A stretch of DNA of 64,000 nt from Acanthornis magna (taxonomy: Eukaryota; Chordata; Aves; Passeriformes; Acanthizidae). The notes under the pieces are model-generated. The model had not been told where the DNA came from. It saw only the letters and a list, made by a program, of their open reading frames with translations, and searched no databases. The stretch lies in NCBI GenBank assembly GCA_036785705.1, contig JAWUZG010000360.1:1-64000 (forward strand). The letters run 5' to 3'. Shown here piece after piece: positions 1 to 8,058 of the stretch (position 1 is the stretch's first letter; every line of letters starts with the position of its first letter). A program made the position numbers and the translations under genes.

Positions 1-390
1 GTTCCTGCATCCACTCAAGTTGCTTCACTGGCAGACTCACAGCCTGAGGTTCCTTCTTACAGAATATCTCTACTAATGCACTACGACGTGGTCACAGCAG
101 CAGAAATAGCAAAGATTTTCTTCTACGGGTATTCTCCAGCGATACCACAAACACAAAGGCCTGAAAAGCTTTTTCTAACGGACCTGTAAATAGAGGATTA
201 CAATGCAAACACTGTGCAACAACAAGTGTATGGCACCAGTCACATCACAGACACAGAAAAACACCATTAAGTACCGACATACAGCCGGACACCTGGACAA
301 ACTCTCGACCTTCCATATGCCACACACTCACATGGAACAGCGTCTCCCAGAGCAGCTACCTGCTTAATTCACTTGGTCACCCTCTCTTCA
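1..390. other. Unassigned sequence left of the satellite
   Basis: I see no open frame of note, no repeat unit and no recognised element here. The sequence is of mixed composition and ends where the 385-bp satellite phase begins at about 391. It may be the flank of the satellite or another part of a larger repeat cut by the window edge. Confidence 0.5.
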
Positions 391-893
391 CTCTCTGTGG
401 TCCAGCAAAGAAGCAAACAGAAGAGGCCATGTGCAGAACACATTCTCCACGCACGCTACCTTCTCTGGGAGCTGCAACTGCACGAGTTTTGTAAGACTAA
501 AGCTGGGGAAAAGTGTTTCTCTCTCTCTCTCGCTCCCTCTCTCTCTGCACATTGTCCCCGTGTCCCGGTGCTGCCAGAACATCGTAGCAGCGAGAAACAT
601 CCTTTGGAGATGAGCCTGCATGCTGCTATGCCTGCCGGTGCAGTTTGGATGTGAAATGCAGGGTGCACAGCAGCTCCGCGTTCTCCGGCACCTCGCTTCG
701 GCTTGTAGCCGCCAAAGACGCACCTTCGCCGGCTAGGCACCCTTGGCTCACAAAGCGCGAGAAAGAAGCGGACGGCTCTCTGCAGTCCTGCAAAGACGTG
801 AACAGAAGAGGCTACATGGAGAATACATTCTCCACACACGCCACCTTCTCTGGGAGCTTCCACTGCACGAGTTCTGTAAGACTAAAGCCTGGG
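391..893 (+). repeat. 385-bp satellite, plus-oriented part (about 1.3 units)
   Basis: The same block recurs 385 bp apart: CTCTCTGTGG at 391 matches CTCTCTGCAG at 776, and the element ending CATTCTCCAC at 431-450 recurs at 816-835. The unit contains a pyrimidine-rich TCTCTC stretch (about 519-545 in the first copy) and a CpG-containing part (about 665-760). The second copy breaks off near 893, just after CTAAAGCCTGGGG, where the sequence turns into the reverse complement of the same unit. Open frames on both strands are a by-product of the repeated sequence, so I do not call a gene. I do not recognise the satellite family. Confidence 0.85.
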
Positions 894-894
894 G

Positions 895-1547
895 CAGGCA
901 TAGCATCATGCAGGCTCATCTCCAAAGGATGTTTCTCGCTGCTACGAAGGTCTGGCAGCACCGGGACACGGGGACAATGTGCAGAGAGAGAGGGTGCGAG
1001 AGAGAGAGAGAAACACTTTGCCCCAGCTTTAGTCTTACAAAACTCGTGCAGTTGCAGCTCCCAGAGAAGGTAGCGTGCGTGGAGAATGTATTCTCCACGT
1101 AGCCTCTTCTGTTCGCATCTGTGCCGGACCGCAGAGAGCCGTCCGCTTCTTTCTCGTGCTTTGCGAGCTAAGAACGCCTAGCCGGCGAAGGTGCGTCTTA
1201 GGCGGCTAGAAGCCGAAGCGAGGTGCCGGAGAACGCGGAGCTGCTGTGCACCCTGCATTTCACATCCAAACTGCACCGGCAGGCATAGCAGCATGCAGGC
1301 TCATCTCCAAAGGATGTTTCTCGCTGCTACGATGTTCTGGCAGCACCGGGACACGGGGACAATGTGCAGAGAGAGAGGGAGCGAGAGAGAGAGAGAAACA
1401 CTTTTCCCCAGCTTTAGTCTTACAAAACTCGTGCAGTTGCAGCTCCCGGAGAAGGTAGCGTGCGTGGAGAATGTGTTCTCCACATAGCCTCTTCTGTTTG
1501 CATCTTTGCCGGACCGCAGAGAGCCGCCCGCTTCTTTCTCGCGCTTT
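895..1547 (-). repeat. 385-bp satellite, minus-oriented part (about 1.7 units)
   Basis: This is the reverse complement of the unit at 391-893. The marker block lies at 1079-1098 and 1464-1483, again 385 bp apart. The last unit loses similarity after GCGCTTT at about 1547. With the left part this makes an interrupted inverted arrangement of four partial units, arrows pointing toward each other. The marker at 1079-1098 is itself a near-palindrome with 9-bp arms (GTGGAGAAT and ATTCTCCAC) around a 2-bp centre. The 60-residue frame opened by this unit at 1301-1483 matches the one at 431-613 at all but the second residue, whereas the one at 916-1098 differs at several positions. Confidence 0.85.
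1079..1098. repeat. Near-palindrome inside the satellite unit
   Basis: Arms of 9 bp, GTGGAGAAT and ATTCTCCAC, flank a 2-bp centre. Equivalent sites are at 431-450, 816-835 and 1464-1483, each with small changes. The 385-bp spacing of these sites in each half gives the satellite period. Confidence 0.8.
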
Positions 1548-2481
1548 CTCTCGCCAGCCTATGTGCTGCCACCCTGGCAGTGCTCGGGCTCCTGCTTCCC
1601 TCCATCGGGAAGCACCCCCCTGGGCTTTCAAGCGCCTCCAGGAGTGACTTGCCAATGATTCTGCCCTCTTGGCGGGGGCGGGGCTTTGCTGCGCAACCTG
1701 CTCCTTCCCACCCCCCCAGCTTTCCCTCCCCCCGTGCCCCGCCCAACTCCGGCTGTGCTCCCGGGGTGGCTGTGACTGCAGGAAAGGGGCACCCACCCCC
1801 TCCAAATGGCACATTTCTGCCTCACCTCTAGACACAAGTCGGAGCGGCAGACTGCCTGCCACTGCCCTTTTGGCCTCCAAGCTGCCCAAGCTGGCCTTTG
1901 CAGGGAGCTGAGGGGGTGGCAGGGCCCTGGCTGTTTGCTGGAGAGGGCTGCCTGCCTTCGCTCGCTCGCACAGGGACTCAGTCTCCCGCGGCACGGGCAG
2001 CTGCAGCACAGTGTGCAGGCCAAGGGCTCATCCCTGCCGCTTTCCCACCCCAGGCGGCCCCCACTCCCCACCCCCCCGGCCTGGAGCAGCCATGCTCCAC
2101 GCCAGGACACCGCTGTCACCTGCACAGCCAAGGCCTCACAGCAGCGGGCCTTGCGTACCACCAGGCCTGCGGCAGGGCCAGCCTCGGGCCTCGTGGGCAC
2201 ACGAGGAAGGGGCCACAACACTGTGTGCGCCCTGCCCCTGCCGCTTCTCCCCCAGCCTCTGGCCAGGCAGGAGCTCCCAGCCAGCCAGCCAGCCGCTCCC
2301 ACAGCCAAGGGCCAACTGGCACCCTGGATCTTGCCCAAGCCAGGGGCCATTGTGACACGGCGGTGTTGTCACCGTGTCACAGGCAGGCACCCTGGAGATG
2401 CTGGCTGTGTTGACGCCGTGGAATGTTATTGGAAGCCAGGCTCCCCTGTGGCACCACGGTGCCTCAGGGAAGTGTGGAGAC
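1548..2481. other. GC-rich unrecognised segment
   Basis: This stretch is visibly richer in G and C than the rest of the window and has overlapping open frames on both strands, which is expected from composition alone. The translations are low-complexity (Pro, Ala, Gly, Arg) and resemble no family I know. It contains a short (CCAG)n run at about 2277-2294 and an inverted repeat at 2351-2381. It joins the satellite to the purine tract and could be part of a larger repeat unit, a GC-rich promoter-like island, or unique sequence. I cannot decide between these. Confidence 0.45.
2351..2381. repeat. Inverted repeat with 10-bp arms
   Basis: TGTGACACGG at 2351-2360 is complementary to CCGTGTCACA at 2372-2381, with 11 bases between. 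A second, competing pairing exists inside: CGGTG at 2361-2365 with CACCG at 2370-2374. There is no T-run after it, and this is a eukaryotic context, so it is not called a terminator. Confidence 0.7.
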
Positions 2482-3499
2482 GGCAGAAAACAAGAGAGGA
2501 AAAGAAAGAGAGAAAGAAAGAGAGAAAGAAAGAGAGGAAGGAAGGGTGCGGAAGGAAGGAAGGAAGGGTGCGGAAGGAAGGAAGGGTGCGGAAGGAAGGA
2601 AGGAAGGAAGGGTGCGGAAGGAAGGAAGGAAGGAAGGAAGGAAGGAAGGAAGGAAGGAAGGAAGGAAGGAAGGAAGGGAGGGAGGGAGGGAGGGAGGGAG
2701 GGAGGGAGGGAGGAAGGAAGGAAGGAAGGAAGGAAGGAAGGAAGGAAGGAAGGAAGGAAGGAAGGAAGGAAGGAAGGAAGGAAGGAAGGAAGGAAGGAAG
2801 GAAGGAAGGAAGGAAGGAAGGAAGGAAGGAAGGAAGGAAGGAAGGAAGGGAGGGAGGGAGGGAGGAAGGGAGGAAGGGAGGGAGGGAGGGAGGGAGGGAG
2901 GGAGGGAGGGAGGAAGGGAGGAAGGAAGGGAGGGAGGAAGGAAGGGAGGGAGGAAGGGAGGGAGGGAGGAAGGAAGGAAGGAAAGGAGGAAGGAAGGAAG
3001 GAAGGAAGGAAGGAAGGAAGGAAGGAAGGAAGGAAGGAAGGAAGGAAGGAAGGAAGGAAGGAAGGAAGGAAGGAAGGAAGGAAGGAAGGAAGGAAGGAAG
3101 GAAGGAAGGAAGGAAGGAAGGAAGGAAAAGAAAGAATGAAAGAGAGAGAGAAAGAAAGGGAGAAGGATAGAGAGAAAGAAAGAGAGAAAGAGAGGAATTA
3201 AGAAAGAAAGAGGGGAAGAGAGAAAGAAAGAGAGAGAGAGAGAAAGAGAGAAAGAGGGAAAGAAATAAGGAGAGAAAGATAGAAAGAGAGATTAAGAGAG
3301 TGATAAAGATTGAAAGAGAGAAAGAGAGAATGAGGGAAAGAAAGAAAGAAAGAAAGGGAAAGATAGAGAGAAAGAGAGAGATAAAGAAAGCAAGAAAGAA
3401 AGAGGAAAAGAATGAAAGAAAAAAGAGAGAGAGAGACAAAGAGAGAGAGAGAGAAAGAAAGAAAGTGAGAAAGAAAAAGAGAGAAAGAAAGGAAGGTGC
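2482..3499 (+). repeat. About 1 kb purine-only microsatellite (GGAA/GGGA/GAAA)n
   Basis: The plus strand is almost entirely A and G. The left flank is GAAA-type and is interrupted four times by GGGTGCGG between about 2544 and 2616. The core at about 2620-3124 is GGAA units with interspersed GGGA blocks at about 2676-2711 and 2847-2970. The right flank, about 3125-3499, is GAAA and GAGA with rare T and C. The long lysine/arginine/glutamate/glycine frames on the plus strand and the leucine/serine/phenylalanine/proline frames on the minus strand are artefacts of the repeat. The exact copy number in the real genome is uncertain because such tracts assemble poorly. Confidence 0.95.
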
Positions 3500-4818
3500 T
3501 AAGGCTGAACGTGTCAATGGAAGCCTCAAAACACAGAGGACTCCAAGTGGTCAAAAACATCCAAGACATAGGTTCAGGCCTGGCCTCAAGCCTTCCAGAG
3601 AGTCCGCGTACAACCCCGGCGGAGAGAGACAACAGGAGGAAATATTTAGGAAATACTGCGTGGCAGGCCATAGCAAGTGAAGTCTCGGGCAAGAAAAATG
3701 GCGAGATGAGAAAGCAGCTTACCTTGCCAAGGTATCGAACAGCTTGGAAGTTCCACTTTGCCGAAACTCTGCACATTCGTCATCTTCTCCCCACGCACCT
3801 GCCCACCTCTCCTGCCTGGAGACTGAAGCTGTGCTCCATGGAAAAACAGGCACTTTACCAACCAAGTCCAGAGCACCGTTCCAAGTCCGATGACCCTCAC
3901 TGAAGGCGAGGTTACGGCCAGAGGACCCGCAATTCACTGCTCCAGAGTGAAGAACACCTGTGCTTCTGAAACAGCTAGAAGACAAAAGCGGATACAAATC
4001 AAGATGGGGCCATTTCAATGGTTCCCTTATCCATGCCTGTTATCTGCACAGCTGCTAACCCCGACTCAGATTTGGCCTCCAATGAGTCAATGTCAATATG
4101 TCAATGTCAATACTTCAGGCATGCTGCCAATTATTATTCAAACACCATCCCTGAAATGGATTTTCTTCCTGCAAAAGAACAATAGAGTGTTTCCTAAAAT
4201 GAGACAAAGTGCTCAGTGCCGTTGTGGTTGGGGAGAAGCGAGAAAATGTTAAATTATCTTATTTTGTGCATGAAAGAAAGAAACATTTCTCATAAGAGGG
4301 TACTTTACAAGGTGGAGCAAATTGTGTCATCTTCAAACACTGACTTTTGCAGAGGCCTCAGATATGAGAGGTGGATACTTTTGTCCCTTGAAGTGTGATT
4401 TATAAGAAATATTGTGTTTGGCAGGCTGTTTATAACATGTCATGGTGCTATTAAATGCAAGTCAGAAGTTCTTTATAATTCATTAGCATTCCTTCTTGAT
4501 TGGAAACTACGCAGCCACCTGCCCCTGCAGTTATTCAGAAGTAGGAGACAAGGCAGTCATTCAGAAAGTACCAGACTGACAAGCAGTTGGCAGGGATGAA
4601 TACCAGTGTCTCCAAAAACAAGTACAAAACAAGAGTAATGAAACTACACATGATTTACTGGTCAAACTAGTGATGTAAAGTGCTGGGACTTATGCAAACC
4701 TTGTTTCTGCTCATCAGATAACCAGTGACTCATGTCAATATCAGGCAAATTCCTTGTTCTGGGACACTGAGTTTGACAGCAATCATGCACAAGCAAAATT
4801 GTTGCCACACTAGTTGTT

Positions 4819-4858
4819 ACAACACTCATACAAATGACACAACACTCACACAAATGAC
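4819..4858. repeat. 20-bp tandem duplication
   Basis: Two adjacent 20-bp units, 4819-4838 and 4839-4858, differ at one base (CATAC against CACAC). This looks like a simple local duplication with no inferred function. Confidence 0.85.
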
Positions 4859-6183
4859 ATAAATACAAGAACCACCAGAGAAAACTCTTTAGCATCAAAA
4901 GGAAATCTCTATCTAGTGTAACATATAATTTGCACATTCTACAATTCTCATCAGTGTATGCAATGTTAACTTCCAAGGATTCACCTGCATTCTCAGCCTT
5001 AATTCTACCAAAAAATACAAGCAGTCTGACTTCTATGCATCCAGCTTGTGCCAAACATCCATTTCTAATACCAAGAAACAAAGATTCAAAAAGTTCTTTG
5101 ATACAAACATCTGCATAAAGTTGATCAAAATTTAATCACTTATTTTTTCCCTTTCTCAGTTCATGCTGTAGACAGGCTGGATGGAAGCATTCCCCTTTTG
5201 ATTTCTTTACTTTGAAAATTGTATATCTCAACACTGAAATGGGGATTTTCTACAGGTGTGTTACAATACTGATGTCTGTTTAGGACTGTACATCTTTTAT
5301 CGACAAACAAACTGCCAAAGTCTATGACTGTGGATCACTGACATTTCACATACTCAGGTCCAAAGACAGGCGGTGGCAGTCAGATTAGACCATTTGCTAT
5401 GCTGTGTTCCTTAGAAATATAAAAACATATGTAGCCCCGAAAGCATAGCTAATTTAGCTGTAATACAGTTTTAAGTAATTTTAACTTTAAAGGGATACAG
5501 AACCACCATTTCTTCAGTACATTCAGTTACTAGCCCATATCAGAGACCTGTTTTCCCTGAGCTACTCACATACTTACAATGTGAAGCTTTTAAAAGGTGG
5601 ATTTGTTGATACAAATCCAGTCATAACAGTGAGAAAAATGAAGTATTGCAAAACTGTTTTCTAATATATATATATATTTTACAACATGTGTGGAGGCCAG
5701 TTTTCTGTGCAGAATTTGTACAAACAGCTGAAAAAAGTGTGGAAGAGGATCATGCTCTGGATTTCTTCCATTTTGAAAACCAGTAACTAAGTTTTCAAAA
5801 TCCATACACATCCTTTTATGCCTTAAAATGATTATATACCAAGTCCACAGCAATAGCTTATTTTTTTCTTGAAAAAAGAGCACAGGAAGAATATAATTTC
5901 TAGCTGCAACTTGACCTATGAATCACATCCGTAATATCTACAAAGACTTTATGTGAAAATCATTTCCCCATCACTTGCATAATACTCTTATACTATACTT
6001 GTATGCATGTAGCATATGAACACATACCTTTAATAGATTAAGTTATTAATTACAATTTCAAAGTTACAGTTGTTGTTTTTGATCTCTTTATAGAGGGTTG
6101 GTAAAAAAGAGACTGAAATGAATCCGCATGAGGAAAGCAAAAGGGAAATACTGGTGAACTTATATAAAATAGGTGTATAAATA

Positions 6184-6226
6184 CTTATCTGCTCTCCTCC
6201 TGCTATTACAGAGAAGAGCAGATAAG
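6184..6226. repeat. Perfect 12-bp inverted repeat (hairpin)
   Basis: CTTATCTGCTCT at 6184-6195 is complementary to AGAGCAGATAAG at 6215-6226, with a 19-base loop. It lies about 130 bp left of the CR1 fragment. Function unknown. Confidence 0.8.
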
Positions 6227-6354
6227 CTATATAGCTAAGACTGCAATTTTCTAGCCTGCAAAAAGCCCAGCATTATCACTATGCACACTCTTTCACCTTG
6301 CACCTGTACACTATGTACAACTCTTTCAGTTTTCAAGGAACAATTTAATGCCCT

Positions 6355-6474
6355 TCATCTGGAGCTTTAGACTGGACTGTAGCAAGCATTTTTTAACTGA
6401 AAGGGGGGTCAAACACTGGAACAGCCTTTCCTAGAGAGGTAGTGAGGTCCCAAGCCTGTCAGGGTTTAAGAGGC
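6355..6474 (+). mobile_element. CR1 LINE 3' region, left part (interrupted by LTR)
   Basis: From roughly 6355 the sequence matches the untranslated end of an avian CR1: the stretch around ACTGAAAGGGGGGTCAAACA, then ACTGGAACAGCCTTTCCTAG, then CCTGTCAGGGTTTAAGAGGC. It stops abruptly at 6474, where an LTR begins. The CR1 resumes at 7861-7866 with CATTTCGACAAGACCC, the expected continuation of GAGGCATTTGGACA-type CR1 sequence. The 5' boundary is approximate, and the element is a typical 5'-truncated copy with no coding part. Confidence 0.85.
6470..6474. repeat. Target site duplication, left copy (GAGGC)
   Basis: GAGGC lies directly before the LTR terminal TGTCG and is repeated directly after the other LTR end at 7861-7865. 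A 5-bp duplication is what is known for ERVL-like insertions. The five bases were present once in the CR1 before insertion. Confidence 0.9.
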
Positions 6475-6671
6475 TGTCGTGGGTTGACCCTGGCTAATGC
6501 CAGGCACCTACGACGTTTGCTCTCTATGCTCTCTCCTGCTGCAGCTATGCAGAAGGGAAAATTAACACAAAACACTGGACTTATGAGTTGAGATAAGACC
6601 ACTGATAAGGGGACGCACTAGATTCAGGGCAAAAGCAGGCGGGGAAACTTAAAGTTGCAAAAAAAAAGTGA

Positions 6672-6677
6672 TTTATT
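6672..6677 (-). promoter_or_regulatory. Polyadenylation signal AATAAA of the LTR
   Basis: TTTATT on the plus strand reads AATAAA on the minus strand. It lies about 200 bp from the 3' end of the LTR in its own orientation, and the related LTR at 32196-32646 has the same hexamer at 32381-32386. Confidence 0.6.
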
Positions 6678-6773
6678 AGTCTAACAGAGTCGGAGGATAA
6701 ATCAGAGATAAAAATAAGCTCTCAAGACACCGTTTCTTCACTGACCCCCCTTCCCTCTTAAGGCACCGCTTCC

Positions 6774-7125
6774 CAGCTCACCCCCTCCCACCTTTCTAAC
6801 TAACCAACAACTCCCAGGCAGGGGCAGGGTGTGGGGTTTTTTCTTTAAGTCAGTCCATCACAATTCTTCTACTACAGACACTGTTTCTCTATTCGCCCCC
6901 TCCTTCCATTCAACCAGCAGATCCGGGTTGGGGCAAGATATGTGGCTTTTCTTAGTCAGTCCAACGCCACAATTCTTCTGCTACAAACACTGTTGTTCTG
7001 CTCACCCCTCTCCCTATTAAGGCCGTTTCTCAGCTCACCCCCTCCCTCCTTCCTTCTAACCAACAGCTCTGGGGTGGGGGCAGGGCATGGGGGTTTTCCT
7101 TTGGTCAGGGTCAGTCCATCAGGGG
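6774..7125. repeat. Internal tandem blocks within the LTR
   Basis: CAGTCCATCACAATTCTTCT at 6851 recurs, slightly changed, at 6957 (106 bp apart) and in part at 7112. CAGCTCACCCCCTCCC at 6774 recurs at 7031. This fits three to four degenerate copies of one roughly 106-155-bp block, which explains part of the large size of this LTR. Confidence 0.7.
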
Positions 7126-7651
7126 AAAAGAATCCTCTACTTAGCCATGGGGGTCCCTCCCACGAGAGACAGTCCTCTGCGAACTTCTTTGGCGTGGGTC
7201 CAATCTCACGAGCAGCCCCGCCCGATTGCTGCTGTTCGAGATTCTCTCCAGGCTGCAGACTTCCAAGCCGAGGCCAGGCTGTTTCCATCCCGGGAGCAAG
7301 GCCTTTCTCTCTCCTGCAAGGCTTTTGCAACGCTCAGTCTCTGGGACTCCCACTGGATCACAGCTTCCTGCAGGCTTCCACCTGCTCCTCTGGCGTGGGC
7401 ACCTCCCCACAGGCTGTGGGGGGTTCTCTGCATCCCCCTGGACCCCATGGGCTGCAGGGGGACCACCTGCTCCCCCATGGTCTTCACCACGGCTGGCAGA
7501 GGGTTTTCAGCTCCGGCGCCTGGAGCATCTCCTCCCCCACCTTCTCCACTGACCTTGGTGCCTCCATGTTGTTCTCCCTCACATATTTTTACCTCCTCCT
7601 CCTCCTTCCCTGGCTACAAAGAAGTGCGTGCTTACCTTGTTTTGATTTCTT

Positions 7652-7660
7652 CTTAAATAT
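7652..7660 (-). promoter_or_regulatory. TATA-like element of the LTR promoter
   Basis: On the minus strand the sequence reads ATATTTAAG, just downstream of a conserved segment reading GCCTCTGTG in LTR orientation. Position and sequence fit a retroviral TATA box. Activity is unknown. Confidence 0.45.
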
Positions 7661-7860
7661 GTTTTCACAGAGGCGTAACTAACATCTCTAATTGGCCCAG
7701 GTTTGGCCAGCAGCATGTCCATCATCTTCAGAGCCATCAGAGATTGGCTCTGCTGGACATGGTGGAGAAATGTCCAGAATCTTTACTCAGGACATGCAGG
7801 AGCCATCTTTGTACCCCACCCTATCCACTGGCAAAAACTGGGCCAGGCAAAACTACCACA

Positions 7861-7865
7861 GAGGC
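7861..7865. repeat. Target site duplication, right copy (GAGGC)
   Basis: Identical to 6470-6474 and directly adjacent to the LTR end. Confidence 0.9.
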
Positions 7866-7960
7866 ATTTCGACAAGACCCTTACGTACAAGCTTTGACTT
7901 GGTTGGTCCTTGGTCAGGTGGGTGGACTAGGTGATTATTGCACTTCAACTGAAATAATCT
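7866..7960 (+). mobile_element. CR1 LINE 3' region, right part
   Basis: This continues the CR1 split by the LTR: CATTTCGACAAGACCCTTA, then TTGGTCCTTGGTCAGGTGG, then TGGACTAGGTGATTATTG and the typical near-terminal TTCAACTGAAATAATCT. In intact avian CR1 copies this region precedes a short terminal microsatellite, and here it runs directly into (ATTCT)n. Joined across the LTR, the CR1 fragment is roughly 215 bp. Confidence 0.85.
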
Positions 7961-8058
7961 ATTCTATTCTATTCTATTCTATTCTATTCTATTCTATTCT
8001 ATTCTATTCTATTCTATTCTATTCTATTCTATCCCTATCCCATCCCATCCCATCCCAT
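7961..8058 (+). repeat. (ATTCT)14 then (ATCCC)n microsatellite at the CR1 tail
   Basis: Fourteen uninterrupted ATTCT units occupy 7961-8030. The array then switches to ATCCC-type pentamers up to about 8058. The array probably grew from the short terminal repeat of the CR1. Length is likely variable between individuals. Confidence 0.93.

Larger units (their letters stand above)
3500..6354. other. AT-rich non-coding stretch
   Basis: No gene was recognised. The longest frame, about 139 codons on the minus strand at 4662-5081, shows no familiar motif and I treat it as chance. Small structures are a run of TGTCAA-like units at about 4084-4112, a 20-bp tandem duplication at 4819-4858, a short (TA)n at about 5664-5676, and a hairpin at 6184-6226. 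Confidence 0.6.
6475..7860 (-). mobile_element. Solo LTR of an avian ERVL-like retroelement, 1386 bp
   Basis: The element starts TGTCGTGGGTTGACC on the plus strand and ends ACTACCACA, so it carries TG...CA ends. It is bounded by a GAGGC duplication, so both ends are intact. I read it in minus orientation: on that strand there is a TATA-like ATATTTAAG at 7652-7660 and an AATAAA at 6672-6677. The GC-rich middle includes the motif GCGTGGGTCC and several repeats of a roughly 106-bp block. No internal retroviral genes adjoin it, so it is a solo LTR, presumably left by recombination between two LTRs. Open frames inside it, up to about 246 codons on the plus strand, run antisense to its transcription and are not called as genes. 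The exact family name is not asserted. Confidence 0.87.

Noticed and set aside
431..1487. A 60-residue frame repeated three times across both orientations of the satellite
   Set aside because: It follows from the repeated nucleotide unit. Other frames and the opposite strand are equally open in the same blocks, and there is no sign of coding constraint.
1260..2413. Several 80-250-codon frames in the GC-rich segment, including a 454-codon frame from 1806
   Set aside because: GC-rich sequence has few stops. The frames overlap on both strands, have low-complexity composition and run into the satellite or the purine tract.
2374..3529. Long frames of Lys/Arg/Glu/Gly (plus) and Phe/Leu/Ser/Pro (minus)
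   Set aside because: They are direct translations of a tetranucleotide purine tract, which has no stop codons in most frames.
4662..5081. A 139-codon minus-strand frame
   Set aside because: No familiar motif, no neighbouring exons, and frames of this size are expected now and then by chance in 64 kb.
6942..7682. A 246-codon plus-strand frame
   Set aside because: It lies wholly inside the minus-oriented LTR, antisense to its signals, in GC-rich repeated sequence.
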